The notes: generated by a model not told the origin, from the sequence alone. A stretch of 20,320 nt of DNA from CAZGAQ01 sp964523405 (GCA_964523405.1 CAZGAQ010000056.1:1-20320), one strand, 5' to 3'. Positions 7,399 through 15,144 are shown, counted from the stretch's first letter. Made by a program: numbers and translations.

Positions 7399-7974
7399 AT
7401 GGCTCGCACCACTCCTTCGGTCCTCAATCGGTACACGCGGACGCTCATCCGGGTCAAAGCCCGGCAACTGGTACGCAAGTACGGCTTCCGCCGTGGCGAC
7501 GAGGAAGACCTGCGCCAGGAACTCACGGTCCGCCTGCTGAAGCGGGCGCGGCGCTACAACCCGGCCCGCGCTTCGCTGCACACCTTCGCCGACCGGGTGG
7601 CCGCATCCCTGGCCGCCACGCTGATGCGCGAGCGCCGGCGACAGAAGAGCGCCGCCCACCGGGCCGCAGCCTCCCTCGAGCTGCGGCGCGACGGCGGGCA
7701 CGAAGGCCGCACAACGCTGCGCGAGGCCCTCGCGCCGGAAGACCTGGGCCGTCGCACCGGCGCCGCGCCGGTGGACCGCCTGGCCACAGTCGATCGTGAC
7801 GATGCCCTGCAGATCGCCGTCGCAACCTTACCCCCCCACTTGCAGGCGGTCTGCGCGGGCTTGACCCGCGCGTCCAAGGTGGATGTAGCCCAGGAGCTCG
7901 GTCTGTCGCGGCACCAGATTTACAAAGCAGTTACGGCCATCCGCGCGCACTTCCGCGCGGCGGGTCTGGAGTGA
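7399..7974 (+). CDS. Sigma-70-family RNA polymerase sigma factor
   Basis: 191 aa from the ATG at 7399, chosen because ACGGAGG (7386-7392) lies 6 nt upstream; the frame is open further upstream but without family character. Region 2 covers about residues 11-80, with DEEDLRQELTVRLLKRARRY and ASLHTFADRVAASLAATLM, the core-binding and -10 recognition helices. Region 4 covers about 140-190: LPPHLQAVCAG, then VDVAQELGLSRHQIYKAV, a clear helix-turn-helix. It is ECF-sized, with a poorly conserved arginine-rich linker (80-135). Sitting directly before the recombination genes, it may redirect host polymerase to the element's own promoters, as in other phage or element-encoded sigma factors (inference). 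No anti-sigma gene is adjacent. Confidence 0.85.
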   Translation: MARTTPSVLNRYTRTLIRVKARQLVRKYGFRRGDEEDLRQELTVRLLKRARRYNPARASLHTFADRVAASLAATLMRERRRQKSAAHRAAASLELRRDGGHEGRTTLREALAPEDLGRRTGAAPVDRLATVDRDDALQIAVATLPPHLQAVCAGLTRASKVDVAQELGLSRHQIYKAVTAIRAHFRAAGLE

Positions 7975-8089
7975 TTCCATCGCGTTCTCCGGCAGCCGCA
8001 CCGGCGGCGGCGTATGTAACGAGCGGGGCCCCGGCTGAACCGAGCCCAATGGCCCGTGTTCCAAGCCGGACCGCCCCTACCCCCCTACC

Positions 8090-8104
8090 GCCGACCTCGT
8101 CGGC
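8090..8104 (+). repeat. Short hairpin before the Sak4-like gene
   Basis: GCCGAC (8090-8095) and GTCGGC (8099-8104) form a perfect 6-bp stem with a 3-nt loop, ending 2 nt before the AAAGGAG ribosome site of the next gene. It could modulate translation or be chance in GC-rich DNA. Confidence 0.35.
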
Positions 8105-8122
8105 AGAAAGGAGTCTCCCGGC

Positions 8123-8902
8123 ATGAAGCTGGCTGATATCCAGCGCGGACCACGCCCGGCGCCGCGCCGCACGGAGGTGTACGGCGTGCATGGTGTGGGC
8201 AAGAGCACGTTCGGCGCCATGGCCGAGGAGCCGATCTTCATCCCCACCGAAGACGGCCTGGGCGACATCGACTGCGCCCACTTCCCCCAGGCGCAGTCGT
8301 ACGCCGACGTGCGCAGCGCCCTGGAGGAGCTGTACACCACACCGCACGCATACCGCACGGTCGTCATCGATTCCGCCGACTGGCTGGAGCGGTTGATCTT
8401 CGCCGACGTCTGCCGCAAGCGCGGCGTCGAGAGCATCGAAGACATCGGCTACGGCAAGGGCTACGTCTTCGCGCTGACCAACTGGCGCGAGGTTCTGGCC
8501 GGGCTCGACGCCTTGCGCAACGATCGCGGCATGGGCGTCATCCTGATCGCCCACGCCCAGATCGAGAAGTTCGCGAACCCCGAGACGGACACCTACGACC
8601 GCTACAGCCCGCGGCTGCAGAAGCTCGCGTCGGCCCTGATCCAGGAATGGTGCGACGAGGTGCTGTTCGCGACGTACCAGGTCCACACCAAGACGACCAA
8701 CGAGGGCTTCGATCGCAAGCGTGTGCAGGGCGTCGGCACCGGCGCGCGCATCCTCCGCACGAACGAGCGGCCGGCGCACGTGGCCAAGAACCGTCTCGGC
8801 CTGCCCGACGAACTTCCCCTCGACTACCGCGTCTACGCCGCCTACGTGCGCGGCGAGCAACCTGTCCCTTCCGAAGCGCAACCCGAGCAGCAAGGAGCCT
8901 AA
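8123..8902 (+). CDS. Sak4-like phage RecA-fold ATPase (AAA_24), single-strand annealing
   Basis: 259 aa; ATG at 8123 with AAAGGAG 9 nt upstream. Walker A is GVHGVGKST (residues 21-29) and Walker B YRTVVIDSADWL (about 77-88); a sensor-like GVILIAHAQ lies at about 138-146. The short RecA core with a TEDGLGDID segment after Walker A is typical of the phage nucleotide-binding AAA_24 family that includes Sak4, a RecA-like annealase which works with a cognate SSB. The next gene (DUF669) is the frequent partner of this family and may be that SSB-like protein. First gene of the run Sak4-DUF669-RusA-ParB, with tight spacing (4-bp gap, then overlap), so probably one transcript. Confidence 0.85.
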   Translation: MKLADIQRGPRPAPRRTEVYGVHGVGKSTFGAMAEEPIFIPTEDGLGDIDCAHFPQAQSYADVRSALEELYTTPHAYRTVVIDSADWLERLIFADVCRKRGVESIEDIGYGKGYVFALTNWREVLAGLDALRNDRGMGVILIAHAQIEKFANPETDTYDRYSPRLQKLASALIQEWCDEVLFATYQVHTKTTNEGFDRKRVQGVGTGARILRTNERPAHVAKNRLGLPDELPLDYRVYAAYVRGEQPVPSEAQPEQQGA

Positions 8903-8906
8903 GCAG

Positions 8907-9359
8907 ATGGCCGGACTGAACAACTTCAACGCCAGCGACGTTGACCCGAACTTCGCGTTTGAGCCCGTGCCCGCCGGCAACTACACGGCGGTGATCACCG
9001 CCAGCGAGCGGAAGCCCACGAAGAAGGGCACGGGGCAGTACCTCGAGCTCACGTTCCAGATCGTCGAGGGGGAGTACCAGGGGCGCCTGCTGTGGGCCCG
9101 TCTCAACCTGGACAACCCGGACGCCCAGGCCGTGAAGATCGCGCGGGCGGAGCTGTCGGCGATCTGCCGGGCGATCGGCGTGCTGGCCCCGAAGGACTCC
9201 GTCGAGCTGCACAACATCCCGCTTGTCATCAAGGTGGCCTGCAAGCCCCGTAAGGACACGGGCGAGCCGGCCAACGTCATCAAGGGCTACGAGGCCAAGG
9301 GTGCCGCGGCCATGCGGCCCGCGGCGGTCGGCAACGGGAAGGCACCGTGGCAGCGGTAG
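8907..9359 (+). CDS. DUF669-family phage protein, putative SSB-like partner of the annealase
   Basis: 150 aa; AAGGAG ends 9 nt before the ATG. The N-terminus (NNFNASDVDPNFAFEPVPAG then NYTAVI) and the core KGTGQYLELTFQIVEGEYQG, then RLLWARLNLDNPDAQAV are typical of DUF669. The short beta-rich core (residues 15-75) would suit an OB-like single-strand binding fold, and the constant neighbourhood with Sak4-like ATPases supports this, but the function remains inferred. The C-terminus ends GNGKAPWQR; it lacks the acidic DDDIPF-type tip of bacterial SSB (compare the helicase entry). The end overlaps the RusA-like start by 13 bp. Confidence 0.82.
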   Translation: MAGLNNFNASDVDPNFAFEPVPAGNYTAVITASERKPTKKGTGQYLELTFQIVEGEYQGRLLWARLNLDNPDAQAVKIARAELSAICRAIGVLAPKDSVELHNIPLVIKVACKPRKDTGEPANVIKGYEAKGAAAMRPAAVGNGKAPWQR

Positions 9360-9760
9360 TGCCCCTGCGGATCGAGCTGCCGTGGCCGCCGTCGGTGAAT
9401 CACTACTACCGGCGCGTCGGACCACGCACGCTGATCAGCCGGGCCGGGCGGGCGTTCCGGGCGGACGTGGGCCGCATCCTCGCGGCCCGCCGCCTGGCGC
9501 CGGCGCTGGGCCGGCTGGCGGTGACGGTGGAGGTGTTCCCGCCCGACCGCCGCAGACGCGATACGGACAACCTGCTGAAGAGCCTTCTGGACGCAATTCA
9601 GCACGGTGGCGCGTTCCCGGATGACAGCCAGATCGTGTGGTTGCTGACGTACCGGGTCCAGGTGGTAAGCGGCGGCCGCGTGGTCGTGACCATCCGCGAC
9701 CTGTCCGCCGGTCTGCAGCCGCCGGATGACGCGGCGATCTGGTCCCCGTCTCTGAACTGA
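9347..9760 (+). CDS. RusA-like Holliday junction resolvase
   Basis: 137 aa from a GTG at 9347 (GGAAGG just upstream); a second GTG at 9359 is possible. Motifs of RusA are all visible: LPWPPSVNHYYR (11-22), RRRDTDNLLKSLLDAI (69-84) and FPDDSQI (90-96). D72, D74 and D92/D93 match the three catalytic aspartates of E. coli RusA (D70, D72, D91). RusA resolves four-way junctions during phage recombination and replication. It overlaps the upstream gene and ends 13 bp before the ParB-like gene, so it belongs to the recombination operon. The length is close to the usual 120-140 aa. Confidence 0.9.
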   Translation: MAAVVPLRIELPWPPSVNHYYRRVGPRTLISRAGRAFRADVGRILAARRLAPALGRLAVTVEVFPPDRRRRDTDNLLKSLLDAIQHGGAFPDDSQIVWLLTYRVQVVSGGRVVVTIRDLSAGLQPPDDAAIWSPSLN

Positions 9761-9773
9761 AGGAGTCGAATCT

Positions 9774-10496
9774 GTGGATACGAGGATGATCGAGCTGTCC
9801 GCCATCCGCACGGATGGCGAAACCCAGCCCCGCACGGCGATCAACCCCGGCATCGTGCAGGAGTACGCTGAGGCGCTGGAGTTCGGCGTGCAGTTGCCGC
9901 CGGTTACCGTCGTATACGACGGGGCTACGTATTGGCTGACCGATGGCTTCCATCGCTTCTACGCCCACCGCCGCTGCCTGCGCACGGAAATCCAAGCCGA
10001 AGTCCTGAATGGTGAGCTGGCGGACGCCCAGTGGCTAAGCCTGGCCGCGAACAAGAGCCACGGGCTGCGGCGTTCGAATGAAGACAAGGCCAAGGCCGTG
10101 CAGCGGGCTTTGCGAATGCGGCCCGGCCTGAACAACAGCGCCATCGCGGAGCACGTTGGCGTGAGCGAGGAGATGGTCCGCCAGCGCCGCCTGGCTCTCG
10201 AGCAGAGCGCCAGACCGAGCAGTTCCCAACCGTTGGGAACTGCAATGCGCGTTGGCCGCGACGGGAAGCACTATCCAGCGCGCAAATCCAACCAGCGCCT
10301 CAAGCGCGTCGCCGGCATCGCCCCCAATGCGCCCCGGCCTGTCCGGGGACACAGTACCCCCCAGCCGATGCGCGCCCTCAACATGCCGCAGGACCCGGTC
10401 ATGGGTGCCCGCACACTGATTGAGCTGTTCGACGCGACCTACCTCCGCGCCTTAGTCGTTTTCCTCAACAAGCACATCGAGAGCATCAACACGTAA
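9774..10496 (+). CDS. ParB/Srx-fold nuclease-like protein with HTH
   Basis: 240 aa from a GTG at 9774, with AAGGAG 8 nt before; an in-frame ATG lies at 9786. The N-terminal ParB/sulfiredoxin-like domain (about 1-95) includes PPVTVVYDG and YWLTDGFHRFYAH (53-65), the phosphate-loop motif of the fold. A helix-turn-helix follows at 119-140 (LNNSAIAEHVGVSEEMVRQR). GRDGKHYPARK (161-171) is a segment often seen in phage ParB-like proteins. It is not a canonical chromosomal ParB: there is no ParA beside it. Likely a DNA-binding or nuclease-like protein of the element's replication control. The gene contains an unusual perfect palindrome (10219-10243) coding for the linker between HTH and C-terminus. 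Confidence 0.83.
   Translation: MDTRMIELSAIRTDGETQPRTAINPGIVQEYAEALEFGVQLPPVTVVYDGATYWLTDGFHRFYAHRRCLRTEIQAEVLNGELADAQWLSLAANKSHGLRRSNEDKAKAVQRALRMRPGLNNSAIAEHVGVSEEMVRQRRLALEQSARPSSSQPLGTAMRVGRDGKHYPARKSNQRLKRVAGIAPNAPRPVRGHSTPQPMRALNMPQDPVMGARTLIELFDATYLRALVVFLNKHIESINT
10219..10243. repeat. 25-bp perfect palindrome inside the ParB-like gene
   Basis: The arms GCAGTTCCCAAC (10219-10230) and GTTGGGAACTGC (10232-10243) are exact reverse complements around a single central C. It codes for residues 149-157 of the ParB-like protein, in a serine/proline linker outside the domains, so it is not forced by protein sequence. Candidate centromere-like or operator site for the protein itself, or a regulatory hairpin. 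Confidence 0.75.
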
Positions 10497-10499
10497 GTC

Positions 10500-12176
10500 A
10501 TGATGCAGCTGCGTCCCTACCAATGCGAGGCCGTCGAGGCCGTGTACCGCCACCTGCGCGCGCGGGATGACCACCCTTGCGTGGTCATCCCGACCGCCGG
10601 GGGCAAGACCCCGATCATCGCCACGATCTGCCGCGACGCGGTGCAGCGCTGGGGTGGAAAGGTCCTGATCCTCGCGCACGTGAAGGAGCTGCTCGAGCAG
10701 GCCGCGGACAAGCTGCGCGCCATCGCGCCCGATGTGCCGGTGGGCCTGTACTCAGCCAGCCTCAAGCGCCGCGACCTGGGCTACGCGGTGACCGTGGCCG
10801 GCATCCAGTCGGTGTACCAGCGCGCCGCCGACGTCGGGTCGGTTGATCTGGTCATCGTCGATGAATCGCATCTCATTCCGCCCGACGGCGAAGGCATGTA
10901 CCAGCAGCTCCTGGGGGACTTGCGGGCTATCAATCCGCTCCTGCGCGTCGTCGGTTTCACGGCTACGCCGTTCCGCCTAAAGTCCGGGGCGATCTGCGCG
11001 CCCGAGAACATCCTCAACGCGGTCTGCTACGAGATCGGCGTGCGCGAGTTGATCGTGCAGGGTTACCTCTGCCCGCTGCGCACCAAGACGGGGACGCTCA
11101 AGCCCGACACCGACCAGTTGCACACTCGTGGCGGCGAGTATGTCGCCGGCGAGGTCGAGCAGCTCATGGATGGCGAAAACCTCCTCCTGGCGGCCTGCCG
11201 GGAGATCGTGCAGCACACGGCCGCGCGGCAGTCCGTGCTGATCTTCGCGGCCGGCATCCGGCACGCGCAGCACATCGCTAACGTGCTGCAGGAGCGGCAC
11301 GGCTGTGCGTGCGGCCTGGTGTGTGGGGATACGCTGCCCTTCGAGCGTGACGAGACGCTGCGTCGCTTCCGCAGCGGTGACCTGAAGTACCTGGTCAACG
11401 TCAACGTGCTGACCACGGGCTTCGATGCCCCCAACATCGACTGCGTCGCACTGCTGCGGCCGACGCTCTCCCCTGGGCTGTACTACCAGATGGTTGGGCG
11501 TGGTTTCCGGCTGCACCCGGGGAAGACCGACTGCCTGGTGCTTGACTTCGGCGGCAACGTCCTGCGTCACGGTCCTGTTGACCAGCTCCGCGCAGACGGC
11601 CACGCGCCGGGCAACGGGGAGGCCCCCGTCAAGGAGTGCCCGATTTGCCAAGAACTGGTGGCCGCCGGCTATGCGGCCTGTCCGGCGTGCGGGTTCGTGT
11701 TCCCACCGCCCGAGCGGCGCCAGCACGAGGCCGCGGCGACCAGCGCCGGCATCCTCTCGGATCAGGTCACACGCAGCGAGTACGACGTCGCGGACGTGTT
11801 CTACGCCGTCCACACGAAGCGTGGGGCGCCGCCCGATGCCCCGCGGTCGGTGCGGGTCGACTACCAGGTCGGCTTTCAGACGTACTTCTCCGAGTGGGTC
11901 TGTGTCGAGCACACGGGGTACGCCCGCGAGAAGGCGGTCCGGTGGTGGACGCAGCGCTCGCACGAACCGGTGCCCGACACGGCGGAAGCGGCCGTCGAGC
12001 TGGCCGAATCGGGGGCGCTCGCCCCGACGCACCGCATCACGGTGGAGCGCAAGCCCGGTGAGTCGTTCGATCGCATCGTACGGCACGAGCTCGGCCCCAA
12101 GCCGCCCCGTCTGGAGGGGGAGGAAGACCTGCCCGAGTACGCCGCGCCGATCAGCGACGATGGAGTACCGTTCTAG
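10500..12176 (+). CDS. Superfamily 2 DEAD/DEAH-type helicase with zinc knuckle and SSB-like C-terminal tip
   Basis: 558 aa, starting at ATG 10500 or the adjacent ATG 10503; the ribosome site is weak, so it may depend on coupling with the gene ending at 10496. N-terminal RPYQ Q-motif-like start, PTAGGKT (31-37), DESH (121-124), GFTATPFR (152-159), TTGFDAPNID (305-314) and QMVGRGFRLHPGK (330-342) define an SSL2/UvsW-like helicase. Four cysteines, C380/C383/C394/C397 (CPICQ...CPACG), form a zinc knuckle. The region 430-540 is unassigned. The last residues are acidic then hydrophobic, ISDDGVPF, closely resembling the DDDIPF tip of bacterial SSB. Likely replicative or branch-processing helicase of the element. 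The TAG stop shares CTAG with the stop of the convergent nuclease gene. Confidence 0.9.
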   Translation: MMQLRPYQCEAVEAVYRHLRARDDHPCVVIPTAGGKTPIIATICRDAVQRWGGKVLILAHVKELLEQAADKLRAIAPDVPVGLYSASLKRRDLGYAVTVAGIQSVYQRAADVGSVDLVIVDESHLIPPDGEGMYQQLLGDLRAINPLLRVVGFTATPFRLKSGAICAPENILNAVCYEIGVRELIVQGYLCPLRTKTGTLKPDTDQLHTRGGEYVAGEVEQLMDGENLLLAACREIVQHTAARQSVLIFAAGIRHAQHIANVLQERHGCACGLVCGDTLPFERDETLRRFRSGDLKYLVNVNVLTTGFDAPNIDCVALLRPTLSPGLYYQMVGRGFRLHPGKTDCLVLDFGGNVLRHGPVDQLRADGHAPGNGEAPVKECPICQELVAAGYAACPACGFVFPPPERRQHEAAATSAGILSDQVTRSEYDVADVFYAVHTKRGAPPDAPRSVRVDYQVGFQTYFSEWVCVEHTGYAREKAVRWWTQRSHEPVPDTAEAAVELAESGALAPTHRITVERKPGESFDRIVRHELGPKPPRLEGEEDLPEYAAPISDDGVPF

Positions 12177-13132
12177 TGACCACACAGGTGCTGAATCGGC
12201 GAGAAGTCGAGGTAGCGTTGCCGAAACCGGATCAGGTGCTCGGAGTGTGGTGGATGAGCGACCGCCAGTGCTCTGGCCACGAGCGTCTCCAAAGGCAGCT
12301 CGATGACATCCGCCTTGTGTTGGTCCGCCAGAAGATCGCGAAGCTCGGCAACCGCAGCGACCGCCTCTTTGTCGTCTTGAGGAGCGAGGACGTAGCTACG
12401 GACCGTAGCGAGGCCATGGCGCAGCCCATATGCGTGCGCCAGGAGGAGATTCCGCGCGATTTGGTCGAACCCCACCGCCCTGTAGTGATCGAGCCCCGCC
12501 GGGGTAAACAACTCGAGTCGAGTGGCGACGTCCAGCTTGAGCGCTTCGTCGCTGGCCCGGTTCTTGCCCAGGGGATCGGTGTACTTCGTCTCAATCGCCA
12601 CCAAGCCCTGGCGTCCGGCAGCGTCATTGAACAGGATGCCGGCGTCGAACGCCGTCCTGTCGTTAGTGTAGTGGCTGATGGGGCGCGGGAGCATCTCCAC
12701 TTCGACCGAGGTCACAGTCGCAATCCCCGCTTCCGCGAACATCGCTGCGAGGATTGCGCTGGCGGGCGCGCCTTCCGTGACGACGGCAGCGCGCAGATCG
12801 CTGAACAGGTTGAAGCACATGGGCATGCTGGAGAGCATGTTGTTGTAGAGGCGAAACTCGTCGATTGTGAGTTCAGGGGTCGACTGCTTATCAAGGACCT
12901 TGCTCCGGGCGTAGGCAAACGCCGTCGGCGTGAGGAAGTTCGCTCCCGTAGTCTCGCCGTCGACCAGACTGCTCCCGACGATCCGCCCGCCCTTCCGCCA
13001 CGGCCCGCAACGCCGTTCGCGCAGAACTTCAACCCGATACCAGCTCTGGAGCAGGCGGCACCTGCGCCTGAAAACGGAATCGTCATCCGCCTGGGGTCCG
13101 TACAAGGATTCGATCTGGTCGACTGAGGGCAT
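12173..13132 (-). CDS. PGN_0703-family PD-(D/E)XK putative restriction endonuclease
   Basis: 319 aa on the opposite strand to its neighbours. GAGGAG lies 8 nt before the ATG. The segment LYNNMLSSMPMCFNLFSDL (about 95-113) is, from memory, the hallmark of the PGN_0703 family of putative restriction-like nucleases. The nuclease core shows D163 (TAFDAGILF) and E181-T-K183 (VAIETKYTD), the D-x-ExK signature. An equally long frame on the plus strand here has no family character and is a shadow. No cognate methylase is adjacent; the element's methyltransferase is 3.6 kb away. Role is inferred: defence, exclusion of competing elements, or DNA processing. It was probably inserted as an independent cassette between the helicase and the primase. 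Confidence 0.82.
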   Translation of the reverse strand: MPSVDQIESLYGPQADDDSVFRRRCRLLQSWYRVEVLRERRCGPWRKGGRIVGSSLVDGETTGANFLTPTAFAYARSKVLDKQSTPELTIDEFRLYNNMLSSMPMCFNLFSDLRAAVVTEGAPASAILAAMFAEAGIATVTSVEVEMLPRPISHYTNDRTAFDAGILFNDAAGRQGLVAIETKYTDPLGKNRASDEALKLDVATRLELFTPAGLDHYRAVGFDQIARNLLLAHAYGLRHGLATVRSYVLAPQDDKEAVAAVAELRDLLADQHKADVIELPLETLVARALAVAHPPHSEHLIRFRQRYLDFSPIQHLCGH

Positions 13133-13167
13133 CCGTGGACTCCTCGCTCACAAAGTGCGGTGACTGT

Positions 13168-15030
13168 ATGCCGGCCGAGGCGATTTCGCGAGACGGGCGC
13201 ATGCTTGCAGCCGCGCTGTGGTACGCCGACCTGGGCTACCCGGTGTTCCCCTGCGCGCCGGGCTGCAAGACGCCGCTCACCCAGCACGGGCTGCTGGATG
13301 CGACGACGGACGCGGGCCAGATCGAGGCGTGGTGGACCCAGTCGCCTAGCGCAAACCTCGCGCTCCGCACAGACGGCCTGGTTGTCATCGACGTGGACGG
13401 CGCCGACAACCCCTGGCTCCACGATGAGCCCGAGCAGCTCGCGCAGCTCGCCGGCGTGCCGACCTCGCTCACACCGCGCGGTGGGCGGCAGTACATGTTC
13501 CGCCAGCCCGCCGGCCGGCACTGGCGCAACACCGCCGGGCAGCTCGCTCCCCACGTCGATACGCGCGCGGATGGCGGGTACGTCGTCGTCGCCCCGTCCG
13601 TCGTGGCCGGCACCGCCTACCGCTGGCTCGACGGCCTTGACCTCCCCGCCCCCGAGAAACTGGACCTGCCGCCGGACTGGCTGGTCACCTTACTCGACCG
13701 CGTCTCGGGGCGCGCTGCCGCTCTACCCGCTGAGCCGGCGACGGAAGCGGCCATCCCCACCGGGCAGCGCAACGCAACCCTGGCGCGCCTCGCCGGAGCG
13801 ATGCGCCGCGTCGGTATGGCGCAGACCGAGATCCTCGCCGCGCTCCTGCGGGTGAACATCGAGCGGTGTCATCCGCCGCTGGACCAGCGCGAAGTCGAGC
13901 GGATCGCGGCGAGCATCGCGCGCTACGCGCCCGACGCGGTCTCCGTCGCCTTGGTCGAGGACCATTTTGGCCAGGACTTCGCGCCCCACGACGCGGCGCG
14001 CCCGCTGCGGGTACGTGAGCTTCTTCGGCAGTGCCCGTTGCTGCGCCCGCCCGTCATTCAGGGCCTGCTGCGACGTGGGGAAACGATGAACCTGATCGCC
14101 GCGCCGAAGACCGGGAAGACTTGGCTCGTCCTGTCGCTGGCCATGGCCGTCGCGACCGGCCGCCCGTGGCTCGAGCGGTTCGGCACCGTCGCCGGCCCGG
14201 TACTGATCCTGGACAACGAGCTGCACGGTGAGACCCTCGCGCACCGCATCCCGCAGGTCGCGGCCGCACTCGGCATCGGCCTGGACGAACTCGACCGACT
14301 CGAGGTGCAAAGCCTCCGCGGCCGATTGCAGGACATCTTCGCCATGGGGTCGTTCTTTGAGTCACTCGAAGCCGGGCGCTACGCCCTGATCATCCTGGAC
14401 GCGTTTTACCGCTTCATGCCGCGCGACATGGACGAGAACGACAACGGCACGATGGCCAGCGTCTACAACCGTATCGACGCCCTCGCGGACCGGCTGGGCT
14501 CGTGCTTCGTGCTCATCCACCACACGACCAAGGGCAGCCAGGCGGGCAAGTCGGTCACAGACGTGGGCGCCGGGGCCGGCAGTCAGAGTCGGGCCACGGA
14601 CACACACGTCGTGCTGCGGCCGCACGAGGAGCCCGGCGCCGTCGTGCTCGATGCCGCGGTACGGTCGTGGGCGCCGCTCGACCCGCTCGCGCTGCGCTGG
14701 GAATTCCCCATCTGGCGTGCAGCTCCCGACCTAGACCCGACGGCCCTGCGCGTGGACAAGCCACGCCGGCGCAACGACCCGCCCGAGAGCGAAGCCGCGG
14801 CCCCCGCAGATTGGGACGCCGAGGGGTTCGTGCAGGCGTTCATCACCGAGCGTCCGCAGGCGCGCCTGGCGGTGCTCGATGCGGCCAGCGCGCTCGGGCT
14901 CTCCCGCCGTCGTGCCCAGGAGCTGCTGTACGCCGCCGAGACGCGCGGGCTGGTGCACCGCTGGGGCGGAACGGGTCGCAAGCCGGCCGCTTTCGCGCTC
15001 ATTCCCGAGCCGTTGGAGGACCGTTCATGA
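13168..15030 (+). CDS. Bifunctional primase-polymerase (AEP) fused to RecA-like ATPase
   Basis: 620 aa from ATG 13168 (GGTGA 6 nt upstream); an in-frame GTG at 13135 would add 11 residues, and an ATG at 13201 is also possible. N-terminal Prim-Pol domain: YADLGYPVFPCAPGCKTPL, the catalytic VIDVDG (about residues 73-78), TPRGGRQYMFRQP and DTRADGGYVVVAPS. The middle is an AAA_25/RepA-like ATPase: LIAAPKTGKTW Walker A (about 309-319), LILDNE, Walker B RYALIILDAFYRF (about 404-416), and CFVLIHHTTKG. The C-terminus (about 555-610) looks like a winged helix (LDAASALGLSRRRAQELLYA). Such fusions initiate replication in phages and plasmids, so this is the element's likely replication initiator. The stop overlaps an ATG (ATGA) of a doubtful 97-codon frame. 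Confidence 0.9.
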   Translation: MPAEAISRDGRMLAAALWYADLGYPVFPCAPGCKTPLTQHGLLDATTDAGQIEAWWTQSPSANLALRTDGLVVIDVDGADNPWLHDEPEQLAQLAGVPTSLTPRGGRQYMFRQPAGRHWRNTAGQLAPHVDTRADGGYVVVAPSVVAGTAYRWLDGLDLPAPEKLDLPPDWLVTLLDRVSGRAAALPAEPATEAAIPTGQRNATLARLAGAMRRVGMAQTEILAALLRVNIERCHPPLDQREVERIAASIARYAPDAVSVALVEDHFGQDFAPHDAARPLRVRELLRQCPLLRPPVIQGLLRRGETMNLIAAPKTGKTWLVLSLAMAVATGRPWLERFGTVAGPVLILDNELHGETLAHRIPQVAAALGIGLDELDRLEVQSLRGRLQDIFAMGSFFESLEAGRYALIILDAFYRFMPRDMDENDNGTMASVYNRIDALADRLGSCFVLIHHTTKGSQAGKSVTDVGAGAGSQSRATDTHVVLRPHEEPGAVVLDAAVRSWAPLDPLALRWEFPIWRAAPDLDPTALRVDKPRRRNDPPESEAAAPADWDAEGFVQAFITERPQARLAVLDAASALGLSRRRAQELLYAAETRGLVHRWGGTGRKPAAFALIPEPLEDRS

Positions 15031-15045
15031 CCCCCCTGGCGACGA

Positions 15046-15144
15046 GCTTGTGTGTGCGCGCGCACCCCCCTTATACCCCCCGCTGCGCGCGCCGCCACAA
15101 GGCGGCGGCGCACGCGTTGTGCTTGCGCGCGCGCACACACAAGC
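15046..15144. repeat. 18-bp perfect inverted repeat with Z-DNA-prone arms
   Basis: GCTTGTGTGTGCGCGCGC (15046-15063) is the exact reverse complement of 15127-15144; the spacer is 63 nt. Both arms are mostly alternating TG/CG steps, the classical Z-DNA-forming pattern, and together can extrude a large cruciform. Confidence 0.8.
15084..15112. repeat. Nested GC hairpin inside the 18-bp inverted repeat
   Basis: CGCCGCC (15090-15096) pairs with GGCGGCG (15101-15107) around ACAA; skipping one bulged G at 15089, TGCGC (15084-15088) pairs with GCGCA (15108-15112). The stem is 12 bp in all. Confidence 0.65.

Noticed and set aside
9774..10496. Interpretation as a ParA-ParB plasmid partition locus
   Set aside because: No ParA ATPase is adjacent, and the protein is the phage-type ParB-like/HTH form, so a partition role is not claimed.
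10977..12185. 402-codon minus-strand frame opposite the helicase
   Set aside because: Shadow of the helicase gene, whose motifs and zinc knuckle fix the real frame.
12176..13126. 316-codon plus-strand frame opposite the PGN_0703-type nuclease
   Set aside because: The minus-strand product has clear family motifs (NNMLSSMPMCFNLF and the D...ExK core), whereas this one has none.
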